A stretch of DNA of 64,000 nt from contig NC_085095.1 of the NCBI RefSeq assembly GCF_963422355.1, positions 3,791,607 through 3,855,606 on the forward strand, given 5' to 3'. The position numbers were made by a program, and so were the translations under genes. The stretch is from Corticium candelabrum. Lineage: Eukaryota; Porifera; Homoscleromorpha; Homosclerophorida; Plakinidae. Below are positions 45,200 through 55,769 of the stretch, piece by piece (the stretch's first letter is position 1; each line of letters starts with the position of its first letter). The notes under the pieces are model-generated. The model made no database searches. It saw only the letters and a list, made by a program, of their open reading frames with translations, and was not told the origin of the DNA.

Positions 45200-45559
45200 G
45201 GAGATTCTTCGGTTTCTTTCTTGTTTCCACTGTGTACAATAACTAATGGTAGATCTCTAGACGCAGTTGGTGTTGGAAACGTCTAGCTATTTTCATTCAT
45301 TGAATAGAAGCCCCGGGGCCCTGGGGAGTTACAATATTTGGTTCTTTGATAAGAATTTCTGGAGTGTGTACAGTGCAGGGGCAGGGGCGTACCTGGTGCA
45401 TTTTATGGGGTGGTCTTTAGTGCTCTAGTGGACCTCCCAGTCAGTCAACTATCTCTATTCTAGTGTATCTATTTATTAGTTACCAGGTCTATTGGACAGG
45501 CCCGGCCGAAAGAAACATCTGGTGGGTCGGCAAACAATCTATTGGACATTTTTCCATTA
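45200..45559. other. Gap with hAT-like terminus
   Basis: CAGGGGCGTACCTGGTGCAT at about 45382 resembles a hAT terminal repeat and probably marks one end of the relic at 45560-46130. No gene. Confidence 0.35.
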
Positions 45560-46130
45560 GCTTCAAAATTTGCTTTAAAAATTACATATCTTGCAATCTA
45601 TTTGAATAAGCCAAAAACTCGCAATGTATGCTCATTACCGGTTACAAAGTCATTGTAGCACTTGTCTAGTCTTTTTGCACATGCAACGTCATAATATTAT
45701 TTAGCCTTTCTTGCTTCATTGTTGAACGAAGGTAGGTCTTTACTCTCTTCAGTGCAGAATGCGACCTTTCGCTTGTTGCGTACGTTGCTGGCATAATCAC
45801 ATGTCTTAGTACTGTCTCGACTTCAGACAGCAGTTTACGGCCTTCTCCAAGATTGAGAACAAAGGACTTGACATCGGAAATTGTAAACTGCTTCTCCTGC
45901 TCACTTGCAAACGAGTTTGAATGACCTCAAGTTGGTGAGCTAAAAGATCTTGATCAGAGTCGTCTCCATAAGCAACTATCACCTTACGGAAATCTGACTC
46001 AAATTCATTTCCGGAGACAGCATTCGACAACAAATTGTGAAGTTAACAGTAAACTTTGTAGCTTGGTTGATCAAATCTGTCCTTAATTGCCGAAATGACT
46101 CGGTCAAAAGCGGCAAAACAAATTATTCTG
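45560..46130 (-). pseudogene. hAT (ZMYM1-like) transposase C-terminal relic
   Basis: The minus strand reads ICFAAFDRVISAIKDRF, NEFESDFRKVIVAYGDDSDQ, LAHQLEVIQTRL and, in another frame, ATSERSHSALKRVKTYLRST followed by LNNIMTLHVQKD. This is the dimerisation-domain end of the ZMYM1-type hAT transposase, the family of the intact copy at 3695-6384. Only the C-terminal quarter is left and it is frame-broken. Confidence 0.7.
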
Positions 46131-46389
46131 AAAAGCTGAATTTGTCTAATTCTGTATGTGTTCCTGCTTTACCATAGTATCTATTAAAGGGGAAATCCCA
46201 CGAAAATACAAGTAACGTTCACATGATAGCACTAAGTGCCCTGATTCTATTGGTACCTTTCTTTCTTAATGCAAGTTTTCCTGGACGGAGAAATTGAGCT
46301 TCCAACGGGGGTAACCCTATCGTAGTCGCCGTTTTGAGATGATGACGTAGGAATAGCTTACGATTGCGCATGTGTTGTCATCATTGTAT

Positions 46390-46954
46390 ATGGCGTATCT
46401 TCCGTACAGCTTTGAGCCGGAACGTGATGACGCTGAGAGCAGTTTGAGGTCGTAAAACTCTAATGAAATCGATTCGGACACAGGGGACGGAAACCCCAAG
46501 CGCTTGGTCAACTCAGATGGTGCACATGCGGTCAGTGTGTCATCATGCCCACTGCCTTTGCTGACAAGAGTTGGAGGCGCTAAGTTACAGACTCTGTGGT
46601 TTACTGTGTGTGGTAGAACACGCAACTTCTGAGCTAGTCTGCCTCAACTACGACGTTCTGTGCACTGCTGTGTCCGCAGTGGTAGATGTCACTGAAGATT
46701 CCTTCACAGAACCTCTGAATAACAGGCTACTTGATACAAGTGCGTACGGCAGTGCCATTTTGTTTGTTGTCTATTGTCTTTCACTTTACAGGCTTTTGAG
46801 GTTGACAGCATACAGTCAGTTTACATATTGGACTCACAAGAGACTGGGCAGGCATGTTAGAATGGTCATACCGTCATGTGTAGTTTTTTCTATCAGAAGA
46901 ACTTTCCCAGAAGAAGGCGAAGTGTACGTGGGGTTTAGGGAGCATGAACCATGA
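46390..46954 (+). pseudogene. P2X7-receptor-like cysteine domain protein, broken
   Basis: The plus strand begins MAYLPYSFEPERDDAE, then after a stop and frame shift RWCTCGQCVIMPTA, then LVCLNYDVLCTAV, and after an intron with acceptor CACTTTACAG the exon 46792-46954 reads LTAYSQFTYWTHKRLGRHVR, VIPSCVVFSIRRTFPEEGEV, YVGF and stops. The short start with PYxFEPE, the WCxCGxC-xx-MPT cluster and the PSC-xx-xIRxxFP end match the cytosolic ballast-like domain shared with P2X7 receptors, found as stand-alone multicopy genes in many invertebrates. Missing cysteines and shifts argue for a pseudogene. Confidence 0.55.
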
Positions 46955-47039
46955 TTAGATAAGATTTTGACAATATTGTATGTAACTACCTAATTCTAAA
47001 AATCTGTGTCAACTAATGTCCCATCTTACATCTGCAATA

Positions 47040-47510
47040 GCATATATATCATAGCTGTTTGTTCTACGTAAGCGTTGTTTTACGAGCACTAACAACAGTT
47101 TCCTTGAGTGGTCTTTTACAGGTGGCAATGCTGGCTGGTAAAATCACTGGAGGTTGCCTGGCTTTGTGTTTTGGAACAGGTTGTGGATTCAGCTGTCTTT
47201 TATTTAGAACTGCTTTAAGGATTCCTTGCAGATAGCCATAGCGTTTGATTCAGTGATGGGTTTTAGCAACCCAGATCTTGGTAGGTTTGGGAAAAACCAC
47301 CTTGTATCTCATTTCTCCACTACTTGTAGTAGGTTCTCCTCTTCCTGTGTTGTGGTGATGATTAAGTGCAGCCAGCTGTGTTCTTGCAAGCATTCCGTTG
47401 TAGCTGAAATGTTGCCTCTTGGGACAATATTTTGTGAGAAGAGCATGGTAAACTTCCGAATTAGCAGTGTGGCTGAAATCAGATAGCTTGTCAAGGTCTT
47501 TCAAAAGCTA
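47040..47510 (-). pseudogene. C-terminal relic of a multicopy repeat protein
   Basis: The minus strand reads LDKLSDFSHTANSEVYHALL, TKYCPKRQHFSYNGMLARTQ, LAALNHHHNTGR and RYKVVFPKPTKIWVAK. After a one-base break it continues PITESNAMAICKESLK and a basic tail. I recognise the FSHT-x-x-x-EVxHxxLxKYCPKR...ARTQLAALxHNxNxGR pattern from repeated, transposon-like proteins of many animals, but cannot assign the superfamily. The N-terminal part is absent. Confidence 0.5.
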
Positions 47511-47640
47511 TTTGTGTAGGACTACCGACTTCGGTGCATCATGTGCTGGAGAACATTTCTTTGATCACTGCTTTCGTTGGCTTTTTTCAAGTTCTTTATT
47601 ATTTATTTATTATTGAACATGCACAGAACATTCTAAGTAT

Positions 47641-47749
47641 TGTGATGACTAAGATTAGGCTTCGGTAACACAACGCAAGACTGATTCTGTATTTAGGAAA
47701 CCCATCTTATATATACATCTTACGCGCATGCGCAACACTACTCATGACA
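47641..47749 (-). repeat. 3' LTR of gag-protease element
   Basis: 109-bp LTR copy containing the phrases TGTATTTAGGAAACCCA and CGCGCATGCGCAACACTACT in plus-strand reading. Confidence 0.75.
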
Positions 47750-47777
47750 CTCCTCCTACAATATTAGGTTCACCGTC

Positions 47778-49612
47778 TCAGTAAACATCTTCGTCATCCT
47801 CATCCGTGTACCGATATTCGACCCCTTCATATCTGTTAGCGTATGGTTCTGGTGTGAGATGTCTCACAAAACGTTCTTGTCTCATTGGATACCGTCTTCT
47901 ATAATCTTCAGGCTGCTCTCTCTGTTCTTGTGATACCGGACCACAATAGTCATCTTCTGTATCCAATTCACTGTCCGTCCTTCTCTCCTCGATACGCAAC
48001 ACACACATCAAGATATAAAGCAGCAACAAATTCTCCCTTTTGAAGGACCTCTGACTGGCTATTAGCATTTGCTACTCGAATCCACAGCGTTTTGTCCGAC
48101 TGAGGAATTACGATTGAATGCGCTGGTTTGACCATTGACTCACGGTTTCTCAATGGTTCTCCTGAATTTCCTGTCCTTGCCTCATGCCTCGCGCTGTACA
48201 CGAGATAAACATCTCACTTCCAGCTGGAATTGACACGAATTCCTGTACTTGTGCGTGTATAGTTCCAACTTATGTCCAACATCATTGTAGTCCTCTAACA
48301 ACTTTACTGTTTCTCCACTTCCAGAAACCAACAACTTCATCTCATGAAAATCAAAGGTCACCTTGCTAAGCCTAGACAGAAAGTCAACGCCCAGAATGAC
48401 TGGTACCACTAATCCTTCTACCACCAATAACCGTAGCTGGAAGACTTCCAAATGCATTCCAGTCAACTGCACATCTCTTCATATTTGTCCTTTTACCTGA
48501 ACCAACTCACCTCCAACACCATTGCACGTCACAACCGGTGACCCTTTCAGGCAGTTCAAACTGTCTTCTGATAACCGATTTGCAGATATAAGGCTGAATT
48601 CTGCTCCCTTGTCTAGCATTGCATCTATGTCCTGGTGATCCAGCACTCCCGTGACAGAAACAAATGGGCTCCTAGGTAGTCTCTTCCTTGTCATACCAAA
48701 CTGTCTATGTCTACCCGAGGTATAGCCAGAAACTTGTAATACCGCTGTAGTCGTTGTTGGTCCAGCGTTATGCCTTGTTTGACGTTGCTGGGGTTCCCAT
48801 TGAGAATTCTCTCTAGCTCTCTGCCAACAATTTCTATATCCGCCCCAGTGTATTTTGTGGCAATACCAGCATTCTATTTCTTTTTTCTTGTTGTAGTTCT
48901 CCTTTGTGCTCGCTGCCCCCTAGAGACCACTTGCTGGCGTTCCGGAATCCTTTGACATCCACAAGATTGTTCCATCCCTTGAGAGGCAAGAGCCAAACAA
49001 TCATTTGCACCTGTTACTGTCATTGACATGGCTGCTCTCATTCCCATTTGAATTGATCTGGCTTCTTCTGCCACATTGAGCATTTATCATATTCTTTCGG
49101 CTGTCAACCATTTATGACGCAAAACTTCCTGTCTGACAAAGTCAGTAGACATTTCCGCAAGGAAGCGCCACAACACTCGAGACCGCTTCGTTTCTGGCAC
49201 TTCCTTTGCAAAAGCATAGTCTGTCATCTGCCGCAACCGAAATAAATAACTGGAGAGAGCTTTATCTGGTTGTTGCTGGGCTTCTTCAAACCTCTGGATA
49301 GCCTGTTCTTTCCCATCTTCTTTTTTCCAATCGTACAATTATTTCCTTAATATTACTTACCCGGGCTTCTCCAGCCGCTTCTGCTTGGTTTAACCACATT
49401 TCAATCTCTCCCGACTACTGCAAACGAAACATCATGGCGCAGTACTCAGAATCTTTCCATCGTTGGATGTTATTTGCTTGATTGATTCGCTGAACCATCA
49501 AGTAGTGACTCTTGAATGCCAACCAATGTGACGGAGACAGGATTTCACCAAACGTACGTGTGAGACGCACCTCCCGACTTCTTACTGCGTCAGTCCTTTC
49601 AGCCATATCCAC
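47778..49612 (-). pseudogene. gag-protease reading frames, decayed
   Basis: Order on the minus strand: an N-terminal stretch with HWLAFKSHYLMVQRIN, then QRFEEAQQQPDKALSSYLFR and SRVLWRFLAEMSTDFVRQEV (gag). Next come a protease with AMLDKGAEFSLISANRL (the D-T-G triad reads D-K-G here) and VVPVILGVDFLSRLSKVTFD. A post-protease segment has ESMVKPAHSIVIPQSDKTLW and ends in an acidic tail DEDDEDVY. Stops and shifts break it into at least six pieces. The acidic ending before the LTR suggests the element may never have carried polymerase in cis. Confidence 0.65.
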
Positions 49613-49646
49613 ACAACAGAGAAACGAAACTAACTCCTGTCACCAC

Positions 49647-49755
49647 TGCGATGACTAAGCGTAGGCTCTGGTAACACAACACAAGACTGAATCTGTATTT
49701 AGGAAACCCAACTTGTATATACATCCTACGCGCATGCGCAACACTACTCATGACA
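49647..49755 (-). repeat. 5' LTR of gag-protease element
   Basis: Second 109-bp LTR copy, adjoining GTGGTGACAGGAG on its internal side. Confidence 0.75.
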
Positions 49756-50040
49756 CTACACTTAATGAGGTTTTAATAAGTTTAAAGGATTTGAATTAAT
49801 CGGGACAGGTATGTGTGAATTGTACAAACTCAGTATACATATACAGTAAAATGTCGTGTGTACAACATTATAGCAGCAATTGACCTGTGTACTATCAATC
49901 AACATGTCACAAGTCATAACATAGTAAAACTCAGAAATCTATACAAACTGAAAGTCTACATCATGTGAAAAAGTATACATACTTTGCAGTAGGTGCAACA
50001 TATACCATAAAATTCTATTCCCTACCAAACTGCCAACAGA

Positions 50041-51288
50041 ATCAAGTACTTGTTAGTGTTTTTAGTGATTCCAAATGCTGAACTTTGGCCAGTGCTTTCT
50101 TATCGTTGCAAATCCACTGGGATAACTTGCAAGGATTCAGTTGGTGCAGCACATCGTATTTCATTGATGGAAAAGATTTGTGTGCTCTTGGCCTGGTCTG
50201 CTTCCTGGCATTTCCCCCTACTTCCTTTGCTATCAAGAGAACATCCTTCTTTCTATCCACAGCATCGCGTTTTTATTTGATTCATCGGCAATGGCTAGCA
50301 TGTTCTCGAGGTTGGTGAGAACAGACTCTAAACCCATTGATGCTCTGGTTACTTGTTGTGCTGACTGGAATGACACATTAGCACCCTCGTTCATATCATA
50401 TCATTAATGAAATTGTTTTTGTGCTCCACCCTCAAGTCCAAGGGTATGTTTCTACCAAAACCACGATGCAAGTTGAGTGTTCTATTCCACAGCTGCCTTT
50501 AAGCATCCCATGGGTTTAGAAGATTGAAGCCAGCTGATCAGCTTGAAAAAGAAATGTTTTCAAGGCATATTTAGTTCTACATGCATCTTTGAAGTGAAGC
50601 ATTTTAGATTTTCATGTTCGTAATAGCCTTTGTTCATCCATTTCATGGACTACATCTTGGAAGTCACGCTCTAACAGAGCCATTTTCATAAAATTGCAGC
50701 TATAGTTGAAACTATGGTCGTCATTGTACGGTTGTTCTTGACTGCACAGTCTATCTGACACTTGGGTTTGAACTAGGTCTGAAGGAATATGAGTCAGGCA
50801 ATGTGCTATTTATCGACAATTTGATGATCACTCCATGAAACCACTCTTCTCGTTAATGATCAGGAAGTCCTGGTGGGACAGCATGTTCTCCGGGCTTCTC
50901 GTACCAATATGTTGCAAAGCACAAGCAATGACATACCCTTCTAGGACATCTTGAAGAAAGCTATTGCATGCCCTATAGTTTTTTGTGTCACAGGAAACTT
51001 TTCTTTGATCCAGTTTGTTTCGGAGATTGTATATTGTGCCCAAGTCACGACTGCTATTTGTCTTGTAGAATTTTGCATAGATTAATTGAGAAAATTGATC
51101 ATTCAGGGATAGTCTTCTGCATGTGGCAAGAGTGCTTCCAGTCTCTTATATGGCACCAGACCATTGATTGCAGCCCTTTTGAGTTTCGTGCACGCTCAGC
51201 AGAGCTAATCACCACCAAAATGCAACCGCACAAGAGGTTGACTTATCTTTTATATTGAGATGAGACATTATTTCAACCATGTCCTGTT
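50041..51288 (-). pseudogene. DUF6589-type protein, C-terminal half
   Basis: This continues the gene interrupted by the gypsy element. From the insertion point the minus strand reads DMVEIMSHLNIKDK, and later SSRDLGTIYNLRNKLDQRK, SFLQDVLEGYVIACALQHIG, DYNCNFMKMALLERDFQDVV, EHKNNFINDMI, then one frame away NEGANVSFQSAQQVTRASMG and LESVLTNLENMLAIADE. The EHxNNFIKDxI...GANVxxxSAQxxxRAxxG block is characteristic of DUF6589 proteins, which are often multicopy. Several stops and shifts exist, so it was probably decaying even without the insertion. Confidence 0.65.
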
Positions 51289-51444
51289 TGTGTCGTGTTC
51301 TACGACTCTGTTAGGTATTACCTAGTACACACACGAGACGCTGCGGTTCCACGTGGCTCTATTGTCAGACTCACACCACGCACACTCAAGTTACACAGTA
51401 CCCGTATCTACCTGCTACTATATATAGTCCATATATACTCTACA
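51289..51444 (-). repeat. 3' LTR, 156 bp
   Basis: Identical to 55770-55925. It contains TATATATAG near its minus-strand start, a possible TATA element. Confidence 0.92.
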
Positions 51445-51462
51445 TCCCTTTTTCTTTAAACA
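51445..51462 (-). promoter_or_regulatory. Polypurine tract
   Basis: The minus strand reads TTTAAAGAAAAAGGGA immediately before the 3' LTR, in the position expected for plus-strand DNA priming. Confidence 0.7.
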
Positions 51463-51538
51463 CAAAAAAACAAAAAAAAACTGCAACACAACCATCTAGA
51501 CGTTCAGTCATTATACAGTACTGTCAGGTTTTTTTTAG

Positions 51539-54500
51539 CTACGTAACATAGTCTTGAAGATACTTTGGACTCTTCACCACTCGTCCACTTCTGGTAGTTC
51601 TCGTTGAGTTGTCTTGGGAGGTAGTGGTAGATACTGGCCGGTTCTCTATCTGTCTCTTCGGTGTTTTCGTAGTCTTTGACTGTACAACTTGCTGAGGTGC
51701 ATGGTTGTCATTCCTTCCTCCTGCTGTGTCCATTACCTGCTGGGTAGGAATCCTCACTGGTTCTTCCTTGACCTTCCTCAGATGAACCCTATTGCGTCTC
51801 AATTCTTTACCATGTTCCGTCAAGATTCCATAAGATCTATTGGGTAGCACATTAGTCACTACTGCCTTCGGCCACACTACGTCTCGTTTCTGTGTTAGTG
51901 GCTGTACTCGTACCGTATCACCTGGACGCAATTGTGGCAAATCTCGAGCGTTTCTGTCGTAATTCGCCTTTTGTTTGTCTTTGTTGACCCGCTGATGGTC
52001 ACTCTCATCTGGATTCATCTTTGGTTCAAGAAGACTAGCTTTCGTCGGAAGAAGGGTGCGTGTTCTCCTATTGAACAGTCGTTGTGCTGGACTTGTGGCA
52101 AGTCCTTCACTCGGGGTGTTCCGATAATCAAGTAATGCTAGGTAAACATCTGTACCTGCTTCTCGCGACTTCTTGAGAATTCTCTTGGCTACTTTAACTG
52201 CATTTTCAGCTTTTCCGTTACTCTTCGGATATCCTGGACTTGCAGTATTATGTTGAAAATTCCATACGTCTGCAAAATGAGCAAATTCTTGTGACTGAAA
52301 TTGCGGCCCATTATCGCTAAACAAGTGCTCAGGAATTCCGTGTCTAGCAAATTGTTGTTTCAATGATTTGATCACAGACTTCGACGTTGTTTCATGTAGT
52401 CGCTCCATCTCAAGAAAATTGCTTTGGTAATCTGAAATTACCAAGTAGTGCTTGGACCTATACTCAAACAAATCAACTCCAACTTTCACCCAAGGTCGTT
52501 CTGGGACATGGTGCGATACTAGTGTCTCCTTAGATTGCTTCACTGGATACTTGTTGCATTCTTCACATGACTCTATCTTGTCTCTTATCTGTCCTGTCAT
52601 GCCTGGCCACCAAATACTTTGTTTTGCACGACGAATGCAGCCATTGATGCCCAAGTGCGTCGAATGTACTCTGTCTAGCATATAGGATCGCAGTTGATCC
52701 GGGACTAGAAGTCTGTCTCCACAAAAGACTAGCCCATTCTGTACTACCAGCTGATCACGAACACCAAAATAAGGGGTCAGTGCTCTCGGTATCTGCTTCT
52801 TGTGATCTGGCCATCCTGAAAAAATCATTTCCTTTAGCTGCTTAATACCATCATCCGCGATTGTTGCCTGTCTAATCTTTTGTACTGTTTCAGGTTTCAA
52901 AGATAGCAAAGCATTGTCTTGTTCCTCATCTGCGTCTATTGCCAAAACATCTTCCCGATTAGTCTCTTCTCTAGATCTTCTGTCACTCTCTACTGGTGCT
53001 CGGGATAGAGTGTCTGCTAAATGCATATCTGTTCCTTTCTTATATCGAATGGTGATGTCATACCGCTGTATACGTAACAACATACGTTGAAGACGTTTTG
53101 GCGCTGCCTGCAACGGCTTCTTTGCAATCACCTCTAGCGGTTTGTGGTCGGATTCCACATCTACTGCACGACCATAGGTATACTGATCAAACCGTTCGAG
53201 TCCGTAAACTATCGCTAACAATTCCTTTTCTATTTGCGCATAGCGCTCCTCCGCATCTGTGAGTCGTCTGCTAGCATACGCTACAGGTTGCCCGTTTTGC
53301 ATCAACGCAACACCGAGTCCAACACTGGACGCATCACATTGTAGCGTAACACTATCTTCAGCTGAAAAATATCGAAGAACTGGAGCGGAACTAACTGCTG
53401 CTTTTATCTGCTCAAAAGCTCTCTCTTGCTGATTCGTCCATTTCCACTCCACGTCTCTTCTGGTCAATTGATGTAGAGGTTCACTAATGTCAGTTAGATT
53501 CCGAAGGTATTTGGCAAGATAAGTTACTACTCCTACCAAACGACGAACTGCTGCCACGTCATTCGGTCTGTCCATTGCTAGAATAGCTTTCACCTTTGCT
53601 GGATCTGGTCTCACACCTTCCGTGGTCAAGAGGTGACCCATGTATGGAACATTCGTCTTTCTTATGCGAAGTTTGTCTCGGTTTAAACGCACTCCTCGCT
53701 CCTGACAACGTCTCAAGAGCTGTTTCAGCTTCTTCTCATGATCTGCTACTGCGCTCTCTTCAGTATCTCCAATGCCTGCGATCAGAATATCATCTGCAAT
53801 GGCCCACACACCATCAATGTCAGCAACCATTTCGTGCAATCTCCGTTGGAAAACTTCTGGCGCTACGGAGATGCCAAACGGCATACGTTTGTAACAATAT
53901 CTACCAAACGGGGTACCAAACGTCGTCAGCTCCCTTGACTTCTGATCCAGTTCAATATGCCAAAAACCACTTTTTACGTCAGCCACCGTAAAAACTTTAG
54001 CATTTGCTAACTGCGGTAGGATATCATCCAGGACTGGTATCTGATACCGCGATCTCTTCAGCGCTCGATTCAGAGGTTTGGGGTCTAGGCAGATCCTGAT
54101 GGTACCGTTCGCTTTCTTCACGGCCACCATACTAGACATCCATTTGGTCGGTCTACTTATCTTTTCTATTACTCCAGTCTGCTCTAGTTTGTCTAATTCA
54201 GCTTTCAACGGTTGTCTCATCGCTACAGGAACACGTCGTACGGGAATCTGAACCGGTGTCACTGTCTCATCTATGTCAAGTTGTAACGGCTGTCCTAACG
54301 ATCCAACTTTGCCGTCAAACACTTGCGGATATCGCTCACTAACATTCTCTACCGTCATGAGATCCTTGTCTGTTTCTACAGCGGGGTGTGTAGACGGAGC
54401 ATCCAACAGCTGTATTCGATCATACTGCACTGTCACTAATTGCATTTGTTGCGCCGCACGTGAACCCAAAATAGAGACTGCTGCTCGATCAACTACTACG

Positions 54501-55747
54501 AAATGCGCACGGTAGTTTCGATTATTTCTAGGATTCTTCAATCGGAGCGTACAGCGTCCTACGGGAGTCACCTTCGAACGATCATAGAGGGTTAGAACCT
54601 GAGGGGTAGACTCCAGTTTGACATGTTTTGGCACATCAGCTCTCCGTATCACATTACACGAGGCACCTGTGTCAACTTGAAACTGTACCATCGACTTGCC
54701 TTCCAACAGCATTGTTGCCATGATCTGTGGTCTGTACTTCTCTGTCCTAACTGCATTGACATCATGCTGCCCTGTGAGAGTCAGCGTCATGAGCTCTTCT
54801 GCCTCATCACTACTTACAGATTCCTGCGCACAGTGTACACGCGACTTCACGCTTGGCTGACTACGGCACTTCCGCGCATAGTGATTTAGTTTGCCACACT
54901 TGCTACACTGCTTTCCGTTCGCTGGGCAGTTCACGCGTCCCTTTGCATGCTGCAAACCACAATACTGACATTCAGTCTTAGCGCTCACCTTCACTGTGTC
55001 TTTAGACTGATATCTCTTTGACTTCACTTTGGAGGACTTGGGTACGTACTGCTTCTGCACCCTGTGTACTTCAGTATCTGCTCCGCTCATCGTCTTGGCC
55101 CTCTTCTCGGTAGCCTCATACGCCCTGCATAGATCAACACAGTCTGCTAATGAGAGATTCTTTCTTTGCAGGAGTTGTTTACGCAACCCCTGATCATGCA
55201 CACCACACACGATTCTATCACGGATCATGTCGCTTTCTTGGTCACCAAACCGACAACGTTGAGCTTGCTCTCTCACCGACGTTAGAAATTTGTCAAATGG
55301 CTCACCATGATTCTGCCGCCTCTGATCAAGGACAAAGCGTTCGTACGTAACATTTGCTTCACCCACGCAATGCGCTTCCATTAGCTCAATCACTCTTGCC
55401 ATATCCGTCTTCTCCGCCTCCTCTGCAAATGGTAAGCTATTGTATATGCGCAACCCTGCTCTACCAATGCATGTGATAAACGACGCAAGCCTGTATTCAT
55501 CTGACTGCGACGTCATCCGCGTCACGGTCTCGTACGATCTCCAGAGTTGGCTCCATTCACGCCAATTCTCTGCCAAATTACCTTTTACCTGAAGGGGTCC
55601 AGGACTGGGAAAGGTCGCTTGAACTAGCAGTTGAGCCGCTGCGCATGCAGCTCCAGCTGCAACGTCTTCCGTGTCGTCACCTTGCCGGTCGGGCACTTCC
55701 CTGGCTCCTAGCTCAGCGCTGCTTCGTGGACTGTCTTCAGTACTCAT
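51539..55747 (-). CDS. Gypsy gag-pol polyprotein, 1402 residues, intact
   Basis: One frame without stops, ATG at 55747. In order: gag capsid (about 50-215), zinc knuckles C260-C263-H267-C274 and C281-C284-H289-C294, and protease VDTGAS (D359). Then reverse transcriptase with D590 and an ADD box at 651-653 (WAIADDILIAG, Ala where most have Tyr), and RNase H with D805 and D867. Then an H2C2 zinc site (H1028, H1031, C1061, C1064) and integrase D1092, D1145, E1181, with exactly 35 residues between the last two. The C-terminus is basic and Ser/Thr-rich. Gag and pol share one frame, so no frameshift is needed. Every catalytic block looks intact. Confidence 0.93.
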   Translation of the reverse strand: MSTEDSPRSSAELGAREVPDRQGDDTEDVAAGAACAAAQLLVQATFPSPGPLQVKGNLAENWREWSQLWRSYETVTRMTSQSDEYRLASFITCIGRAGLRIYNSLPFAEEAEKTDMARVIELMEAHCVGEANVTYERFVLDQRRQNHGEPFDKFLTSVREQAQRCRFGDQESDMIRDRIVCGVHDQGLRKQLLQRKNLSLADCVDLCRAYEATEKRAKTMSGADTEVHRVQKQYVPKSSKVKSKRYQSKDTVKVSAKTECQYCGLQHAKGRVNCPANGKQCSKCGKLNHYARKCRSQPSVKSRVHCAQESVSSDEAEELMTLTLTGQHDVNAVRTEKYRPQIMATMLLEGKSMVQFQVDTGASCNVIRRADVPKHVKLESTPQVLTLYDRSKVTPVGRCTLRLKNPRNNRNYRAHFVVVDRAAVSILGSRAAQQMQLVTVQYDRIQLLDAPSTHPAVETDKDLMTVENVSERYPQVFDGKVGSLGQPLQLDIDETVTPVQIPVRRVPVAMRQPLKAELDKLEQTGVIEKISRPTKWMSSMVAVKKANGTIRICLDPKPLNRALKRSRYQIPVLDDILPQLANAKVFTVADVKSGFWHIELDQKSRELTTFGTPFGRYCYKRMPFGISVAPEVFQRRLHEMVADIDGVWAIADDILIAGIGDTEESAVADHEKKLKQLLRRCQERGVRLNRDKLRIRKTNVPYMGHLLTTEGVRPDPAKVKAILAMDRPNDVAAVRRLVGVVTYLAKYLRNLTDISEPLHQLTRRDVEWKWTNQQERAFEQIKAAVSSAPVLRYFSAEDSVTLQCDASSVGLGVALMQNGQPVAYASRRLTDAEERYAQIEKELLAIVYGLERFDQYTYGRAVDVESDHKPLEVIAKKPLQAAPKRLQRMLLRIQRYDITIRYKKGTDMHLADTLSRAPVESDRRSREETNREDVLAIDADEEQDNALLSLKPETVQKIRQATIADDGIKQLKEMIFSGWPDHKKQIPRALTPYFGVRDQLVVQNGLVFCGDRLLVPDQLRSYMLDRVHSTHLGINGCIRRAKQSIWWPGMTGQIRDKIESCEECNKYPVKQSKETLVSHHVPERPWVKVGVDLFEYRSKHYLVISDYQSNFLEMERLHETTSKSVIKSLKQQFARHGIPEHLFSDNGPQFQSQEFAHFADVWNFQHNTASPGYPKSNGKAENAVKVAKRILKKSREAGTDVYLALLDYRNTPSEGLATSPAQRLFNRRTRTLLPTKASLLEPKMNPDESDHQRVNKDKQKANYDRNARDLPQLRPGDTVRVQPLTQKRDVVWPKAVVTNVLPNRSYGILTEHGKELRRNRVHLRKVKEEPVRIPTQQVMDTAGGRNDNHAPQQVVQSKTTKTPKRQIENRPVSTTTSQDNSTRTTRSGRVVKSPKYLQDYVT

Positions 55748-55757
55748 AGCGCTAGCA

Positions 55758-55769
55758 CTCCTGACACCA
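55758..55769 (-). promoter_or_regulatory. Primer-binding-like site
   Basis: The minus strand reads TGGTGTCAGGAG just inside the 5' LTR. The same TGGTGTCAGG follows the 5' LTR at 35312, and a related TGGTGACAGGAG lies at the gag-protease element, so the three elements probably use the same tRNA primer. Confidence 0.6.

Larger units (their letters stand above)
47641..49755 (-). mobile_element. Gag-protease-only LTR element
   Basis: Direct repeats of 109 bp lie at 47641-47749 and 49647-49755 (about 90% identical by eye). Read on the minus strand they start TGTCATGAGTAGTG and end in GCA/ACA. The upper copy is followed by GTGGTGACAGGAG (primer-binding-like) and the lower is preceded by a purine tract (GGAGGAG). 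Flanks AGTAT and CTACA do not match, so no target duplication is seen. The 1.9-kb body has gag and protease relics but no polymerase or integrase. Confidence 0.75.

Noticed and set aside
53596..53991. 131-codon plus-strand frame opposite the gypsy reverse transcriptase
   Set aside because: Antisense shadow of an intact polyprotein; composition follows the complementary codons.
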